From: Effrenium voratum | Lineage: Eukaryota > Sar > Dinophyceae > Suessiales > Symbiodiniaceae | Assembly (NCBI GenBank): GCA_963377175.1 | Contig: CAUJNA010002112.1 | Span: 1,143,997-1,207,996, forward strand | Reading direction: 5' to 3' | Length of the DNA: 64,000 nucleotides | In this document: positions 48,758-58,316 of the stretch, one piece after another | Numbering within the stretch: the first letter of the stretch is position 1 | Layout of the letters: every line of letters begins with the position of its first letter | Translations under genes and position numbers: made by a program | Notes under the pieces: model-generated | What the model saw: only the letters and a program-made list of their open reading frames with translations | Databases searched by the model: none | Told to the model about the DNA's origin: nothing

Positions 48758-49723
48758 TTAAACTTTTAAAATTTCAAATCTTAAGAATGGTCGCGTGTTA
48801 TGTTCTAAATAAAAATATGTTTGTCCTAACTTTTTTTCAATCCTTTCAACTTTATATTTTGTAGGCAACCAATTACTACTCCTTTCCTTTTCAGTTATTG
48901 CTTTCTTTCTGTAAATCTTCACTTCGTCACCTATGTTAATTTCAGGATATTTACGGGTTCTAGTTGCTTCGGTTGCCATTTTCATTTTTACTTTATAATT
49001 GTTTTTCTCCTTCAATGCTTCCGCTGGTGTCATTCCTATACTTGAATGTTCCATTTTATTATTGTAAGTTAATAATATTTCAAAATTATAATCTATCCAT
49101 TGTATATTGTCCTTTCCTTCTTTTTCATCTTTTTCAACCCTTTTATATAACATATCTTTGTAGGTGCGTATAAAACGTTCTGCAAAATTAGGATGTCCTC
49201 TTGTGCGGTATAATTCTATTCCTTCTTCTTTGAAATAATCTTCAACTGTTTTATTATATAAACTGCCTTCCTCGTCGCTATAAATAATTTCTGGTTTGCC
49301 TTTCATTTTCTGCATTCCTTCCATTACTCCCGCTAATATGTCAGGCGGTTGTTTTGATTTAATAGGTATTACTGTAGAATATCTGGTAAATATATCAATT
49401 AAAACCATGCCTACTTTAAATTTTTGATTGGGTATGTCATTAATAAAAAATAAATCTAATTGAAATTCAAAGTATGGATGTGGAGCAATAAATGAATTTT
49501 TGCCTCTTAATTGCTTCTTCTGTTCTATGTTCTTTTGAAACCATTCTTTAACATCGTTTAAGGTTATGCTTTGTTCCCTTTGCTTAGCATCCTTATAGGT
49601 TGTCGCAATGCTTCCATACCCGCTTTTGTCATGATAGATTTTACTAATTATATCATTTTTATTAATATTTGCCATATTAATAAAGGTGATATTTTTTAAC
49701 ATTTTATTCAAAATCTTCAGCAC
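48758..49723 (-). CDS. retrovirus-type (rve) DDE integrase
   Basis: Up to 321 residues. Catalytic triad: Asp90 (FQLDLFF), Asp150 (IYSDEEG) and Glu182 (FAERFIRTYK). Before it is a helical DNA-binding region; after it comes an SH3/chromo-like tail (INIGDEVKIYRKK..WLPTKYKVERI). The HSSIGMTPAEAL phrase is typical of this family. It would insert the element into host DNA and make short target duplications. The listed start overlaps the upstream gene by 20 bp. A start at Met17 (codon at 49673-49675) removes the overlap and is equally likely. It has no early motif of its own and is probably co-transcribed with the 316-residue gene. Confidence 0.93.
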   Translation of the reverse strand: MLKILNKMLKNITFINMANINKNDIISKIYHDKSGYGSIATTYKDAKQREQSITLNDVKEWFQKNIEQKKQLRGKNSFIAPHPYFEFQLDLFFINDIPNQKFKVGMVLIDIFTRYSTVIPIKSKQPPDILAGVMEGMQKMKGKPEIIYSDEEGSLYNKTVEDYFKEEGIELYRTRGHPNFAERFIRTYKDMLYKRVEKDEKEGKDNIQWIDYNFEILLTYNNKMEHSSIGMTPAEALKEKNNYKVKMKMATEATRTRKYPEINIGDEVKIYRKKAITEKERSSNWLPTKYKVERIEKKLGQTYFYLEHNTRPFLRFEILKV

Positions 49724-50654
49724 TATTTAAATATGCTTCGTACTGTTGTTGTTTTTGGTTACTCCTATTAGTCTGCGGTTTGATATCTTTGATACTTGGG
49801 TATGAACTAAATATCATATTTTGTATTCTATCGCTGATTTCTATTTTTTTGGTATAGTGCTTATAAATATTTTGTCCTACATCATTAAAAAGGATATTAG
49901 AAAGTGCATTATCCTGCTTATTGAAAATGTGTGATAATATTATTTTGAATATGTTTAACGTGTTCGAAATATTATTTTCAATATATCTAAAACAATCCCG
50001 TCTATTCTTTTGGTTTTTTGGTATGTCATCATCATTCTTATACTCATCAAACAATCTATCTACTAGACCATTTTTATATGTTTCTATGTATTTTATTTCA
50101 ACTGTTTTATAAATTGGTGTATCGCCTAAATCTACTCCAGCGCTTTCAGTTTTAATATTTCCTTTGTAGTATAATTCATAACAGTCCTTTATTCTGTCGT
50201 GTGTGTCCCTTGTGTAATTATGCCTTCCTTCGACATTCTTTAACAAAATAGATTTGATAAATTTGAATGTCGGAAATTTATATAATTTTGTAAAATAATA
50301 ATCCTTGATGTTGTTTGTTGTAACAGTTGTGTCTTCTTCCTTTTCATTTTCAATTATTTCAGTTAGTTTGATGAATTCTTTTGACTTATTACAAGTGTCA
50401 ATATTTACAAATGTGCTCAATTGTTTTAATCTTTTGCATTTATAACATTCTTTATAATTATATTTGCATATGTGTTTAATAATATTTTCTGATAATTTAG
50501 TTCTATATAATTGAATATTATTATAATTAAATTTACATTCTTTACACATTCCAATTTTTCTATTTATCATTCTTATAGTGTCATTCATGTTGATTTTATT
50601 TAAGAACTCGTTAATTATTTCTTCCTGCTCAATCTCACTGAACATTTTCACCAT
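49704..50654 (-). CDS. zinc-domain protein of unknown function, related to the F-box-like family
   Basis: 316 residues. The first 75 residues repeat the pattern of the tandem genes at the left end: Cys37/Cys40, then LYRTKLSENIIKHICKY, then Cys70/Cys73. The remaining 240 residues are not recognised; they are charged and rich in Asn/Lys, ending in a Gln-rich tail. Two in-frame Met codons are close together (Met1, Met4). The early motif is 18 bp upstream. Its 3' end overlaps the integrase start, which suggests translation from one transcript or an internal integrase start. Confidence 0.7.
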   Translation of the reverse strand: MVKMFSEIEQEEIINEFLNKINMNDTIRMINRKIGMCKECKFNYNNIQLYRTKLSENIIKHICKYNYKECYKCKRLKQLSTFVNIDTCNKSKEFIKLTEIIENEKEEDTTVTTNNIKDYYFTKLYKFPTFKFIKSILLKNVEGRHNYTRDTHDRIKDCYELYYKGNIKTESAGVDLGDTPIYKTVEIKYIETYKNGLVDRLFDEYKNDDDIPKNQKNRRDCFRYIENNISNTLNIFKIILSHIFNKQDNALSNILFNDVGQNIYKHYTKKIEISDRIQNMIFSSYPSIKDIKPQTNRSNQKQQQYEAYLNSAEDFE

Positions 50655-50671
50655 ATAATTAAAAATACTAA

Positions 50672-50701
50672 TATTTCTTTAAATACTTTTTTACAAGAAA
50701 T
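50672..50701 (-). promoter_or_regulatory. early-type promoter motif, copy 4
   Basis: Consensus copy before the 316-residue gene, probably also driving the integrase. Confidence 0.7.
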
Positions 50702-50736
50702 ATTTATTAAAATAAATAAATTTTAATAAATATTAT

Positions 50737-51018
50737 TTATTCAACTGTTATAATTTTATATGTTTGTGCCTTATATTTTCTGGGTTTTGTATTCTGTAAA
50801 TCTTCTGGTTTGTTTTCATAATCAATATATTTTAAATTGATATCTCCGTTTTCTGCTATCTTGTCTAATTTCTTTCTCCTATTATATCTGATAGCACTTG
50901 CTCTCTTGGTTTCCATAAAGTCTTTTTCTACTCGTCTCTTTTGATAATACAATCTATTATATAGTGCCAGTTGTTCCTTGATTTGTTCTAATGTCATATC
51001 TTCAGGTTTAATACTCAT
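50737..51018 (-). CDS. small basic protein, early
   Basis: 93 residues, Lys/Arg-rich in the middle (YQKRRVEKDF, RYNRRKKLDK), with a predicted helical start (LEQIKEQLALYNRLYY). No family is recognised; a nucleic-acid binding role is conceivable from charge alone. It has the early motif 27 bp upstream, in a variant with one A fewer in the spacer. Confidence 0.65.
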   Translation of the reverse strand: MSIKPEDMTLEQIKEQLALYNRLYYQKRRVEKDFMETKRASAIRYNRRKKLDKIAENGDINLKYIDYENKPEDLQNTKPRKYKAQTYKIITVE

Positions 51019-51044
51019 TATATTATATATTATATTATATTATA

Positions 51045-51071
51045 TATTTCTTTAAATACATTTTACAAGAT
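51045..51071 (-). promoter_or_regulatory. early-type promoter motif, copy 5
   Basis: Shorter spacer (TCTTGTAAAATG then TATTTAAAG) before the 93-residue gene. Confidence 0.6.
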
Positions 51072-51078
51072 TTTTAAA

Positions 51079-53169
51079 CTAAATATTTTTATTTTTATTT
51101 TTCTTTTTAAAGACTTCGTTCTCCAAATATTCTACGCGATGGATTAGTTTTGATAAAGCATCCCAACTAATACAAGCCATTCTGTCATAACACATCGTTA
51201 AGTATTCTCCTGAATCATTTACAATATTATATTTAGGATTTGTGTATTGTTGAACATCTTGAGCAATCCATCCTAATTCAGTCTTTTTAGTTTTTTGATT
51301 TTTAACAAATGTTTTAATCTTAATGTTTTTTACCATATTTATAGTGTCATCTTCTACATCTTCTATATTATCTTTCAGTCTCTTATCACTACTTAAATTA
51401 AATCCATTGAATGATGAAAATTGAGTATCATCCAATTGTAAATATTTAGTGCCATCAATATAACTATCAATAGTTGTTGATGCTTCTAATCTTAAAACAG
51501 CATCACTATTTAAATGTCTCAAATTGATTTTATGAGCAATTCCAAAAGTCATATCACCGTCAATAGTCCAGTCGCCTCGTAATTCGCTATTGCTACCACT
51601 ATTTAAAATAATTTTATTATCAGCATATGTTGAAGATAATCCAACAACCAAATTAATAGAGTTTGACGTGTTGCTATTCCTGATTATTAAATCATTTGTA
51701 TCGACATACATTTCAGCATTATCAATTATTAGTTTTGATGTATTGCCAAATTGAACATTGCCACTCGGTGAATTTTGTAATAATAAAGTATTTCCTGATA
51801 CAGACTGAACTTGGTTGACTTCAACTTTCTTACCAGAAACCATTGTTAAATCGCCGTTTGTATATACATCACCTAATACATCAACTGGCTTATTGAATAT
51901 GGTTTTTGATACAGCATTGTCGCACATAAAATATTGGTTAGAAGCATTGGTTATATCTCCGATACTACACGCTACAAAATTAGGATGATGAACATAAAAA
52001 CCTTGAGTTGCCGCGGGGGTGTGTGTTTCTAAATATGGAGTTAATGCATTGTCTAAATTATCAATTTTAGTTTTAATATCTGTTGAAAAATCATTATTTG
52101 TAAATAAATTACCTTTCATATAAACAGCCCCTTCGAAATATGATGTTCCGTGTGCTTGAGCAAAATTGTATGAAGTATGAACATTACCATTAATCGTAAT
52201 TCTTGAAGCATTATTAGGTCTTCCAATAATAACATCTCCCGTATTCCATCCTAGCCATAATCTATAAGGAGTAGCGCCTTCTAACCCCTGGTAAGAGTCT
52301 AACTGACAACCTCTTTTAAATTCTAAGCGTTGGTTACTTACAGCATCTTGAATTCTAAAAATTGGATTAGTGTTATCTGTTAAACTAAGTATTAATGGAG
52401 AGTTTACCGTTTGCGCAGTTGTGATTGTTTTATCTAACTTTTGTAAATCTGCTGATATTAAACTATTAATCGTATTTGAATTTTCAGTTATTAATAAATC
52501 TTGTGTAGTGTTGTCTGATACGATTGAAGCAAATGTATTGCTGTATGCAGTATTTGTATTGAATAAATTAGTATCGTTTGTATATAATGTTGCTACATCT
52601 GCTAAAATTGTTGATATTGTGTTTCCGTGTCCTGTTATTAGTGAAGAATTTGAACTTATATTATTGAAGTTTGAAGTGATTGTATTATTGGAATTTCCTA
52701 CTAAGAATGTATTAGAACTAATAGTATTGAAGTTTGATGTTATTGTAGCATTTAAATTACTGATTAAATGTGTATTTGAACTAATGTTATTAAAATTAGA
52801 ATCAAGTTTAATTGTATTTGCTGATATAGTCGGTAGTATTGAAGTTATGGTTAATCCGTGTGCTGTTATATTATTAAGGTTGCTTGTAATTGTTGCGTTT
52901 TGATTTACTTGTTCATTAAACATCGTTGTCGAAGTAGCATTTAATTCAGTAATATCAAGAATATTAGCATCTATCTTATTTTTTTGTGCTAATATCAGTG
53001 CATCAACTTCTTCAATTGTATAACCTCCGCCTAATGCGCCTGCGGTGTCTGATAATTCTTGCTTTGTAGCATAAACACTGCTTAAGGTCGATGGTTCTGT
53101 TGAATTTATTAATACTAATTCGCTTGCTATAATTCTGCTTGAGCCATCCAATGATAATGTTGAAAACAT
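51079..53169 (-). CDS. trimeric fibre/spike protein with S74 self-cleaving chaperone domain
   Basis: 696 residues. Residues about 90-240 are a long run of Asn/Ser/Thr-rich repeats (TSNFNNISSN-type, 14-17 residues), as in trimeric coiled or beta-stranded stalks. The middle part is beta-rich. From residue 593 comes a peptidase S74 intramolecular chaperone: SSDKRLKDNIEDV with the Ser594/Lys599 pair, GWIAQDVQ and an ending helix (SWDALSKLIHRVEYLENEV). In phage tailspikes this domain trimerises the protein and cuts itself off. Here it probably forms the vertex fibre that binds the host cell. It lies next to the penton gene on the same strand. Confidence 0.88.
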   Translation of the reverse strand: MFSTLSLDGSSRIIASELVLINSTEPSTLSSVYATKQELSDTAGALGGGYTIEEVDALILAQKNKIDANILDITELNATSTTMFNEQVNQNATITSNLNNITAHGLTITSILPTISANTIKLDSNFNNISSNTHLISNLNATITSNFNTISSNTFLVGNSNNTITSNFNNISSNSSLITGHGNTISTILADVATLYTNDTNLFNTNTAYSNTFASIVSDNTTQDLLITENSNTINSLISADLQKLDKTITTAQTVNSPLILSLTDNTNPIFRIQDAVSNQRLEFKRGCQLDSYQGLEGATPYRLWLGWNTGDVIIGRPNNASRITINGNVHTSYNFAQAHGTSYFEGAVYMKGNLFTNNDFSTDIKTKIDNLDNALTPYLETHTPAATQGFYVHHPNFVACSIGDITNASNQYFMCDNAVSKTIFNKPVDVLGDVYTNGDLTMVSGKKVEVNQVQSVSGNTLLLQNSPSGNVQFGNTSKLIIDNAEMYVDTNDLIIRNSNTSNSINLVVGLSSTYADNKIILNSGSNSELRGDWTIDGDMTFGIAHKINLRHLNSDAVLRLEASTTIDSYIDGTKYLQLDDTQFSSFNGFNLSSDKRLKDNIEDVEDDTINMVKNIKIKTFVKNQKTKKTELGWIAQDVQQYTNPKYNIVNDSGEYLTMCYDRMACISWDALSKLIHRVEYLENEVFKKKNKNKNI

Positions 53170-53204
53170 AATTATTATATAGTAGGTTATAAAATAATTA
53201 TATT

Positions 53205-53756
53205 CTATCTTTTTTTTCCTCTTGAGCCAAATATACCTTTATTTAATGCATTGTATTTTTCTTGCTTCTGTCTCAAATATTCATTTTGCAATAATTGGTA
53301 ATGCTGTGCTATATTTTGTAGCGGGTTTGGAGGCGGTTGTGGTTGCATTCTTCTTGGGGGCGGTGTGTTCGCTATTATATTATTTTGTTGCTGTTGTTGT
53401 GGTGGAACGTATTGCTCTTCTTCTTCGCGATATTCTACCTTTTGGGGCTTTGCTATTGGAACTGCTTTTAGTTTAGGTTTTATAGGCTTAGTTTCTAATG
53501 GTCCTTGGCAATTGCGCTCGTGGCTGTATCTATATGATTTTAATGTTAAAGTTTTGGCACATTTTGGACAGGTTATTTTCTTTTCATTGCGTGCTTGAGT
53601 TTTTGAGTTGTTTTTAAGTGGTTCTACTGGTTTGGCTTCTGGTGTTGGTTCTATTGTTGGTTCTATTTTTTGTGCTTCTTCTTCAATTGGTGGTAATTCA
53701 TTTACTGGCTCGTCTGCTTCAATTGTATTAGTAATTTCAGGTTCAACTTCTGACAT
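53205..53756 (-). CDS. Zn-finger, Pro/Gln-rich protein, probable virion or DNA-associated protein
   Basis: 183 residues. An acidic Glu/Pro-rich start is followed by a basic stretch and a finger ITCPKCAKTLTLKSYRYSHERNC cut here to its key residues Cys63, Cys66, His79 and Cys83. Then come YVPPQQQQQ and a PPPRRMQPQPPP stretch, and a basic end (GSRGKKR). No family is recognised. It sits between the fibre and penton genes, so a structural or assembly role is plausible. The acidic part is shown by repeats of EPTIEPTPE. Confidence 0.65.
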   Translation of the reverse strand: MSEVEPEITNTIEADEPVNELPPIEEEAQKIEPTIEPTPEAKPVEPLKNNSKTQARNEKKITCPKCAKTLTLKSYRYSHERNCQGPLETKPIKPKLKAVPIAKPQKVEYREEEEQYVPPQQQQQNNIIANTPPPRRMQPQPPPNPLQNIAQHYQLLQNEYLRQKQEKYNALNKGIFGSRGKKR

Positions 53757-53869
53757 ATATAATATATTATATATTTTGTCTATATTTTTTATATATTTTG
53801 TCTATATGGACAAATTGAGAAATATTCATATTATTAATTTGATATTAATATTAATAATTAAGGGTTTAT

Positions 53870-54739
53870 TCAATTATCTAATTGAAAGAGAATGCTAAAA
53901 GAAATGGGAACGCCATGAAAATCAATTAATTCGTTTCTTGAAGTTGTTATTCTAAAGTGTAATCTTTTAATATTTTTACCGCCTACATCAATAAAATCTG
54001 CATATATGGGCGCTGTAAAATCTGTTATAACTCCGCCAAGTTGTTGATTAATTTGAACTTTTTTAATTACTGAACTGCTGAAATTATTAGGTGCTGAATA
54101 TTTATAATCGCTTAATTGAGGACAATTTATGTATATATTCTGAAAAGGAACTAAATTAAAGTATCCACTTAACCAAGATGACGCAGGTTCATAGACAATA
54201 TAATTACTTAATAAATAGTTAATAGATTTTGGTCTTAAATTGTCATATTCAAACTGTCCTCTGTTCCATTCGCCATTTACATAAGTTTCTAATTCTTCAT
54301 CTGTAGGTATTTTGATTTTGTAAGTTAGAGGGTCATTTAATTTAAGTTCCATTTTGCGTTCGCTTTGTCCATATACTGTTAAGAATAAATCCGGCACGAT
54401 ATCATTAAATGCCGCGTTTAATTCTGATTGTATTTTAAATGATAATTGATTGGCATAATAAATTTCACCGGATACATCAACGGCAGTGCTTCTCAATAAT
54501 ACATTGGAACTATTATACAACATAATATAGAAGCGTTCGTAAAACCCTTTCTCTGTTGTATAAAACGGAGTGCTGAATGAACACTCTGTCACGAACATTT
54601 TTGTTCTTGGTGGAATTTCAAAGTTTTGGTCAAGTTCTATAATAAAGTCGCTGGTAGAATTGCTTTCTTGCAATCTGTAGGCACTATCAACATAGATTTT
54701 TTTATATGTTAATCTATCACTCATAAATATAATATACAA
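53870..54739 (-). CDS. penton (minor capsid) protein, single jelly-roll
   Basis: 289 residues. The N-terminus (YVDSAYRLQESNSTSDFIIEL, then IPPRTKMFVTECSFSTPFYT) and the C-terminal strands (KRLHFRITTSRNELIDFHGV then FSILFQLD) match the usual pattern of Polinton/PLV penton proteins. Five copies would fill each vertex of the icosahedral capsid and anchor the fibre. The first Met may be Met6 (MSDRLTYKK), since the stretch before it is short. It is divergent from the lipase gene, with only 27 bp between them, so a shared late promoter is likely. Confidence 0.85.
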   Translation of the reverse strand: MYIIFMSDRLTYKKIYVDSAYRLQESNSTSDFIIELDQNFEIPPRTKMFVTECSFSTPFYTTEKGFYERFYIMLYNSSNVLLRSTAVDVSGEIYYANQLSFKIQSELNAAFNDIVPDLFLTVYGQSERKMELKLNDPLTYKIKIPTDEELETYVNGEWNRGQFEYDNLRPKSINYLLSNYIVYEPASSWLSGYFNLVPFQNIYINCPQLSDYKYSAPNNFSSSVIKKVQINQQLGGVITDFTAPIYADFIDVGGKNIKRLHFRITTSRNELIDFHGVPISFSILFQLDN

Positions 54740-54766
54740 TAGAAATTATAATATAATTATTATTAT

Positions 54767-55546
54767 ATGATTGGACGACAATTATTATTAGGTGCTATTG
54801 AAGGCAGGACGCCTACACAAATGATGGCAGGTGTAGCAAGTGATAAGGCATATACGGCAGGTAAGGAATTAATAGAAGATGTATTTTTTAACCATAAAAA
54901 GAAATTGGAAGACAAAGTAGGAGGTTTCAATAAACATTTTGATAAGCAAATAATGAAACATAAAACACGTTATGCCGAAGAAATCAATGTTCAAAATAAA
55001 AATAAGATTGATGATGTTAAAGGTTTAGACGCCGCGTATTCAAATGTAAATGGAATAACAAGAATAGGCAACACATTATATATTGGCGGTACTGGTGCTA
55101 AAACGGGACTAAATCACAAAGTCAATGATGTAATTGCAGATTTGTTTTTTATTCCTACTCATAATGTTCAATTAAGCGAAAGATATAAGGACGCAATGGA
55201 AGAATTAAGGAAAAGTCCAGATGTGAATAGAATTGTTGGACATAGCCTCGGTTCATCCGTTGTTCAAGAAATCAACAACAGACACGGAAACAAATATGCT
55301 ACTACTGTTTATTCATCACCTTTTGTATCAGGAAGTAATCAACAGAAAAACCCGCGACACTTACGATTTAGAAATCGTGGAGATCCTATAGCAATGTTCG
55401 ATGACGCGGCAATAACTGGAGAAATAGAAAGCAATAATTTATTAGACAAACACAGTTTCAATAATTGGACAGGACAAGGTATGACTGAAATTAATCCTAC
55501 TACTGATATTTCTAATGGGTTCAACCCGAATGATAATTCGGGTTAA
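54767..55546 (+). CDS. class-3 lipase-like alpha/beta hydrolase
   Basis: 259 residues. The nucleophile elbow is VGHSLGSS with Ser160. Asp206 (NRGDPIAMFDD) and His229 (LDKHSF) are in the right order for a Ser-Asp-His triad. A preceding block IGGTGAKTGLNHKVNDVIAD is typical of lipase class 3 proteins of protist viruses. It begins with a hydrophobic, Gly/Ala-rich stretch (RQLLLGAIEG) that may attach it to a membrane or the virion. Possible role: cutting host lipids at entry or exit. First gene of the plus-strand virion gene block. Confidence 0.8.
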   Translation: MIGRQLLLGAIEGRTPTQMMAGVASDKAYTAGKELIEDVFFNHKKKLEDKVGGFNKHFDKQIMKHKTRYAEEINVQNKNKIDDVKGLDAAYSNVNGITRIGNTLYIGGTGAKTGLNHKVNDVIADLFFIPTHNVQLSERYKDAMEELRKSPDVNRIVGHSLGSSVVQEINNRHGNKYATTVYSSPFVSGSNQQKNPRHLRFRNRGDPIAMFDDAAITGEIESNNLLDKHSFNNWTGQGMTEINPTTDISNGFNPNDNSG

Positions 55547-55624
55547 ATGCTTCGCGTTTCAATCCTAATTCAACACCAGAACAATAAATAAATAAATAAA
55601 TATATATATATATATAAGTTATAT

Positions 55625-56068
55625 ATGAGTATTGATGCCGAGAAATGGGACAATGATGTTGAATATGCTTATGAAAGATTGATAGAGCGAGAGAAAGAGA
55701 AAGAACACAAAATATCAAATAGTAAATACGAATGTCATTGTGGCAAGGAAGTATTGAATAAAGATAAGGAAGAGCACGAAAGCAATGATTTAAATCATTT
55801 ATACTACAGAAAAGGTAATATTGAAGGACTTATAATAGGCATGTATAGTGAAATTATTAATTATGAAAATGATTACTTAAAATTACATCCAGAAAATAAC
55901 AAAATACATTATACAGATTATAGTAGAGTTGATTATACCGACTTTTTAAAAGAACAAGAAGAAAAGAAAATTCCATTAGATGAAGATGATTTAAGTTATT
56001 TGTATAAGTATAGAGACGAATTAGAAGATTGTATAAAGCGTATAACTGAACTAACATTATCTCAATAA
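55625..56068 (+). CDS. small zinc-finger protein with C-terminal helices
   Basis: 147 residues. A Glu/Lys-rich helix (ERLIEREKEKEHK) is followed by a finger Cys37, Cys39, His51, His58 (CHCGKEVLNKDKEEH). An acidic C-terminal region follows. The CxC-x11-H-x5/6-H pattern recurs in two other small genes of this element (60373-60606 and 61708-61890). Function unknown; DNA, RNA or protein binding are all possible. Confidence 0.65.
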   Translation: MSIDAEKWDNDVEYAYERLIEREKEKEHKISNSKYECHCGKEVLNKDKEEHESNDLNHLYYRKGNIEGLIIGMYSEIINYENDYLKLHPENNKIHYTDYSRVDYTDFLKEQEEKKIPLDEDDLSYLYKYRDELEDCIKRITELTLSQ

Positions 56069-56079
56069 TATTAATAATA

Positions 56080-56307
56080 ATGTTTAGAAATAAAGACAAG
56101 CAAAACAAAATTCCATTAGAGAAGAAACTGACAAAAGAACCTACAAAATACGATAAACAATATAAAACATTAGATTATGATACTTTAAAAGATATAGTTG
56201 ATACAAAAAATAATTATCTAATAAATACTATAAAAAATACAACTTCAAACAATTCTACTACAATGCTTCCACATAAGAAAAATATAAAAATAAAAAATAA
56301 AATCTAA
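56080..56307 (+). CDS. small Lys/Asn-rich protein
   Basis: 75 residues, begins MFRNKDKQNKIPLEKK and ends in a strongly basic tail (HKKNIKIKNKI). No family is recognised. It is squeezed between two clear genes, 12 bp after the upstream stop and 18 bp before the major capsid start, which supports it being real. Confidence 0.5.
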   Translation: MFRNKDKQNKIPLEKKLTKEPTKYDKQYKTLDYDTLKDIVDTKNNYLINTIKNTTSNNSTTMLPHKKNIKIKNKI

Positions 56308-56325
56308 GTTTATCATATATAAGTA
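56303..56325 (+). promoter_or_regulatory. TCTA leader of the major capsid gene
   Basis: AAATCTAAG then ATATATAAGT just before the ATG. Similar leaders precede 57953 (AAATCTATG at 57930), 58317 (AATCTAAC) and 60133 (AAATCTAAA). Probable late promoter; it is short and AT-rich, so chance similarity is possible. Confidence 0.4.
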
Positions 56326-57927
56326 ATGGATAATATAATTGCAGAAAGTGAAACTACAATGATTAACTCGTTAAATTTTGGACTTCCAGAAACAGCACAA
56401 TACATCACAGACAGACGACACGTTAATTATTTTCCGTCGGGTAGTAATGTTTATAATCCAAATGCAGGAAACAAAAATATTAGATTTCATATATCAGGAG
56501 AAGACAACACATATATTGATTTATCAAGTATTCGTTTATTTGCAAATCTTCAAAACACTGACGGAACACGAAGTCATTTTTTACGCCCGTTAGGAAATTT
56601 ATCATCCTTCTTCAGTCGTTATAGATGCACAGTAGGCGGACAACAGGTTCAGGATATTATTGAATACAATAGGCACTGTGAATTGTATAATTCCTTTAAA
56701 AGTCAAGATGCTAGAGATATGGACGATTTAGAAAGTAGCGCTAATCCTCGCTGGGATGATGACTGGCGACACACATATGCTACTGGATTAGCAGAATTTA
56801 TTGATGCTAATAATGAACGAGGAACTACTGGAACAGCACCAGATGATGTGTTAGTCGCCGCGGGAGATCATAATAATTGGGGCGATTTAACAGCACGATA
56901 TACCCGCCATTCAGTTGCAGGAATACCCGGCGCTAATGGTTATATGAGATTAGGACATAAACCGGTGTGTGGACTGTTAGAAAGCAATTATTATTTACCT
57001 TTACGATATGCTCCGCTTGAACTGGAATTTACAATTGTATCGGATGAGCACGTACCAGTAATTACACCATTTGCTACTCGTGATGCAGCGGGGGATTTAA
57101 TCAACAACACATATACTGACAAATACGGCTACTATTTCACAACCGGCGATACTTCAACGCAGTGGGAATTGAATAACGTAATTATAAGAGCCGAGGTAAT
57201 TCAATTAGACAATACGGTCAATAATAACATAGTGAAACATTTGTTAGAGGGTCAAAGTTTGAAATTAGTTTTTCCAATGTATCACACTATGACACAATCA
57301 TTCAACGCGGCAGGAAATGAAATTAATATGAACATTGTTAAATCCGCTTCTAAATTGAATGGTTGTTTCATTACACTATATCGCCCACCAAGAGCAGGAA
57401 CTGACCCACAAAATACTGATTATTACAGACAAGACAACTACATTTACAAGCGATGGAATTATTTTTACAATCCGATGATTAATTCTCGTATTTTTGATGG
57501 TCCTGATCCAGATGGAGCTGATCGCGCGACATACCAAGGAAAGGGCTTTCAAAATTCAGATTTAAACTTAACGTGGCAATTACAAATTAATAATAAAAAA
57601 TATCCAGAGTTTGAATGTCAATCAATGGCAGAAACTGCATATTATTTAAGACGAACATTACACTATTTGAACCCTGACCAAGACGCCTTTAGCATTTCAT
57701 ATAAACGCTACAGAGAAGACAAGTTCGTTATTGGTATATCGTTTGAGAAAATGGCAGACACTAATTTTACTGGACAGAATACTAAAATGGGAGGTTTACT
57801 CGTTTTTAAATTGAAAGGAAGCAACAGAGCACTGACAGATAATGAAGATGTGCGAGAATTATTTGTGCATATGATTTCGGAGTCTGTTCTGGAATTACGC
57901 GAATCCGGAAGCATAATTTATGACTAA
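56326..57927 (+). CDS. major capsid protein, double jelly-roll
   Basis: 533 residues, within the usual range for PLV and virophage capsid proteins. Recognisable features are the beta-rich start after an extended arm (IRFHISGEDNTYIDLSS), the conserved loop SSFFSRYRCTVGGQQVQDI, the mid-protein LLESNYYLPLRYAPLELEFT strand pair that closes the first jelly-roll, and the second jelly-roll ending VLELRESGSIIYD. Trimers would form the hexagonal capsomers. It has the TCTA-type leader about 20 bp upstream. It sits in the middle of the plus-strand virion block. Confidence 0.85.
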   Translation: MDNIIAESETTMINSLNFGLPETAQYITDRRHVNYFPSGSNVYNPNAGNKNIRFHISGEDNTYIDLSSIRLFANLQNTDGTRSHFLRPLGNLSSFFSRYRCTVGGQQVQDIIEYNRHCELYNSFKSQDARDMDDLESSANPRWDDDWRHTYATGLAEFIDANNERGTTGTAPDDVLVAAGDHNNWGDLTARYTRHSVAGIPGANGYMRLGHKPVCGLLESNYYLPLRYAPLELEFTIVSDEHVPVITPFATRDAAGDLINNTYTDKYGYYFTTGDTSTQWELNNVIIRAEVIQLDNTVNNNIVKHLLEGQSLKLVFPMYHTMTQSFNAAGNEINMNIVKSASKLNGCFITLYRPPRAGTDPQNTDYYRQDNYIYKRWNYFYNPMINSRIFDGPDPDGADRATYQGKGFQNSDLNLTWQLQINNKKYPEFECQSMAETAYYLRRTLHYLNPDQDAFSISYKRYREDKFVIGISFEKMADTNFTGQNTKMGGLLVFKLKGSNRALTDNEDVRELFVHMISESVLELRESGSIIYD

Positions 57928-57952
57928 AATTAAAATCTATGATTAATATATA

Positions 57953-58270
57953 ATGTATAAATTTCATAAACGAAATAACTTAAAAAATAAAGGTAAGATA
58001 TTCTTACAATCCTCGCAAATTAAATATAGTCCATTTGATTTAAAAGATAATGAATATCTAAAACACCTACACGAACAAATGAAATTAAGAAATTCACAAG
58101 AAGCATCAGTAGCATTTAGAAAACACATTCAAGAAGGACACGCCAGAGCAAATTATCAAAATGAATTAGACAGATTAACAATGGAACTACATCGCCCAAA
58201 TCTACCACATTCGACGAAGGAGCATTTAGAAAAACGAATTAAGGAGCTGGAAAAATTAACATTTACTTAA
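57953..58270 (+). CDS. small helical protein, probable virion component
   Basis: 105 residues, mostly helical by composition. The C-terminal half has a heptad-like pattern (DRLTMELHRPNLPHSTKEHL then EKRIKELEKL), suggesting a coiled coil. No family is recognised. It lies 25 bp after the capsid gene and has a TCTA leader, so late expression and an assembly or scaffold role are plausible. Confidence 0.6.
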   Translation: MYKFHKRNNLKNKGKIFLQSSQIKYSPFDLKDNEYLKHLHEQMKLRNSQEASVAFRKHIQEGHARANYQNELDRLTMELHRPNLPHSTKEHLEKRIKELEKLTFT

Positions 58271-58316
58271 AATTTATTATAATAATATTAATAATCTAAC
58301 TATTATTATAATAAAT

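Noticed and set aside
52370..52903. A 177-codon plus-strand frame opposite the fibre gene
   Set aside because: Shadow of the regular repeats in the fibre gene; hydrophobic nonsense composition.
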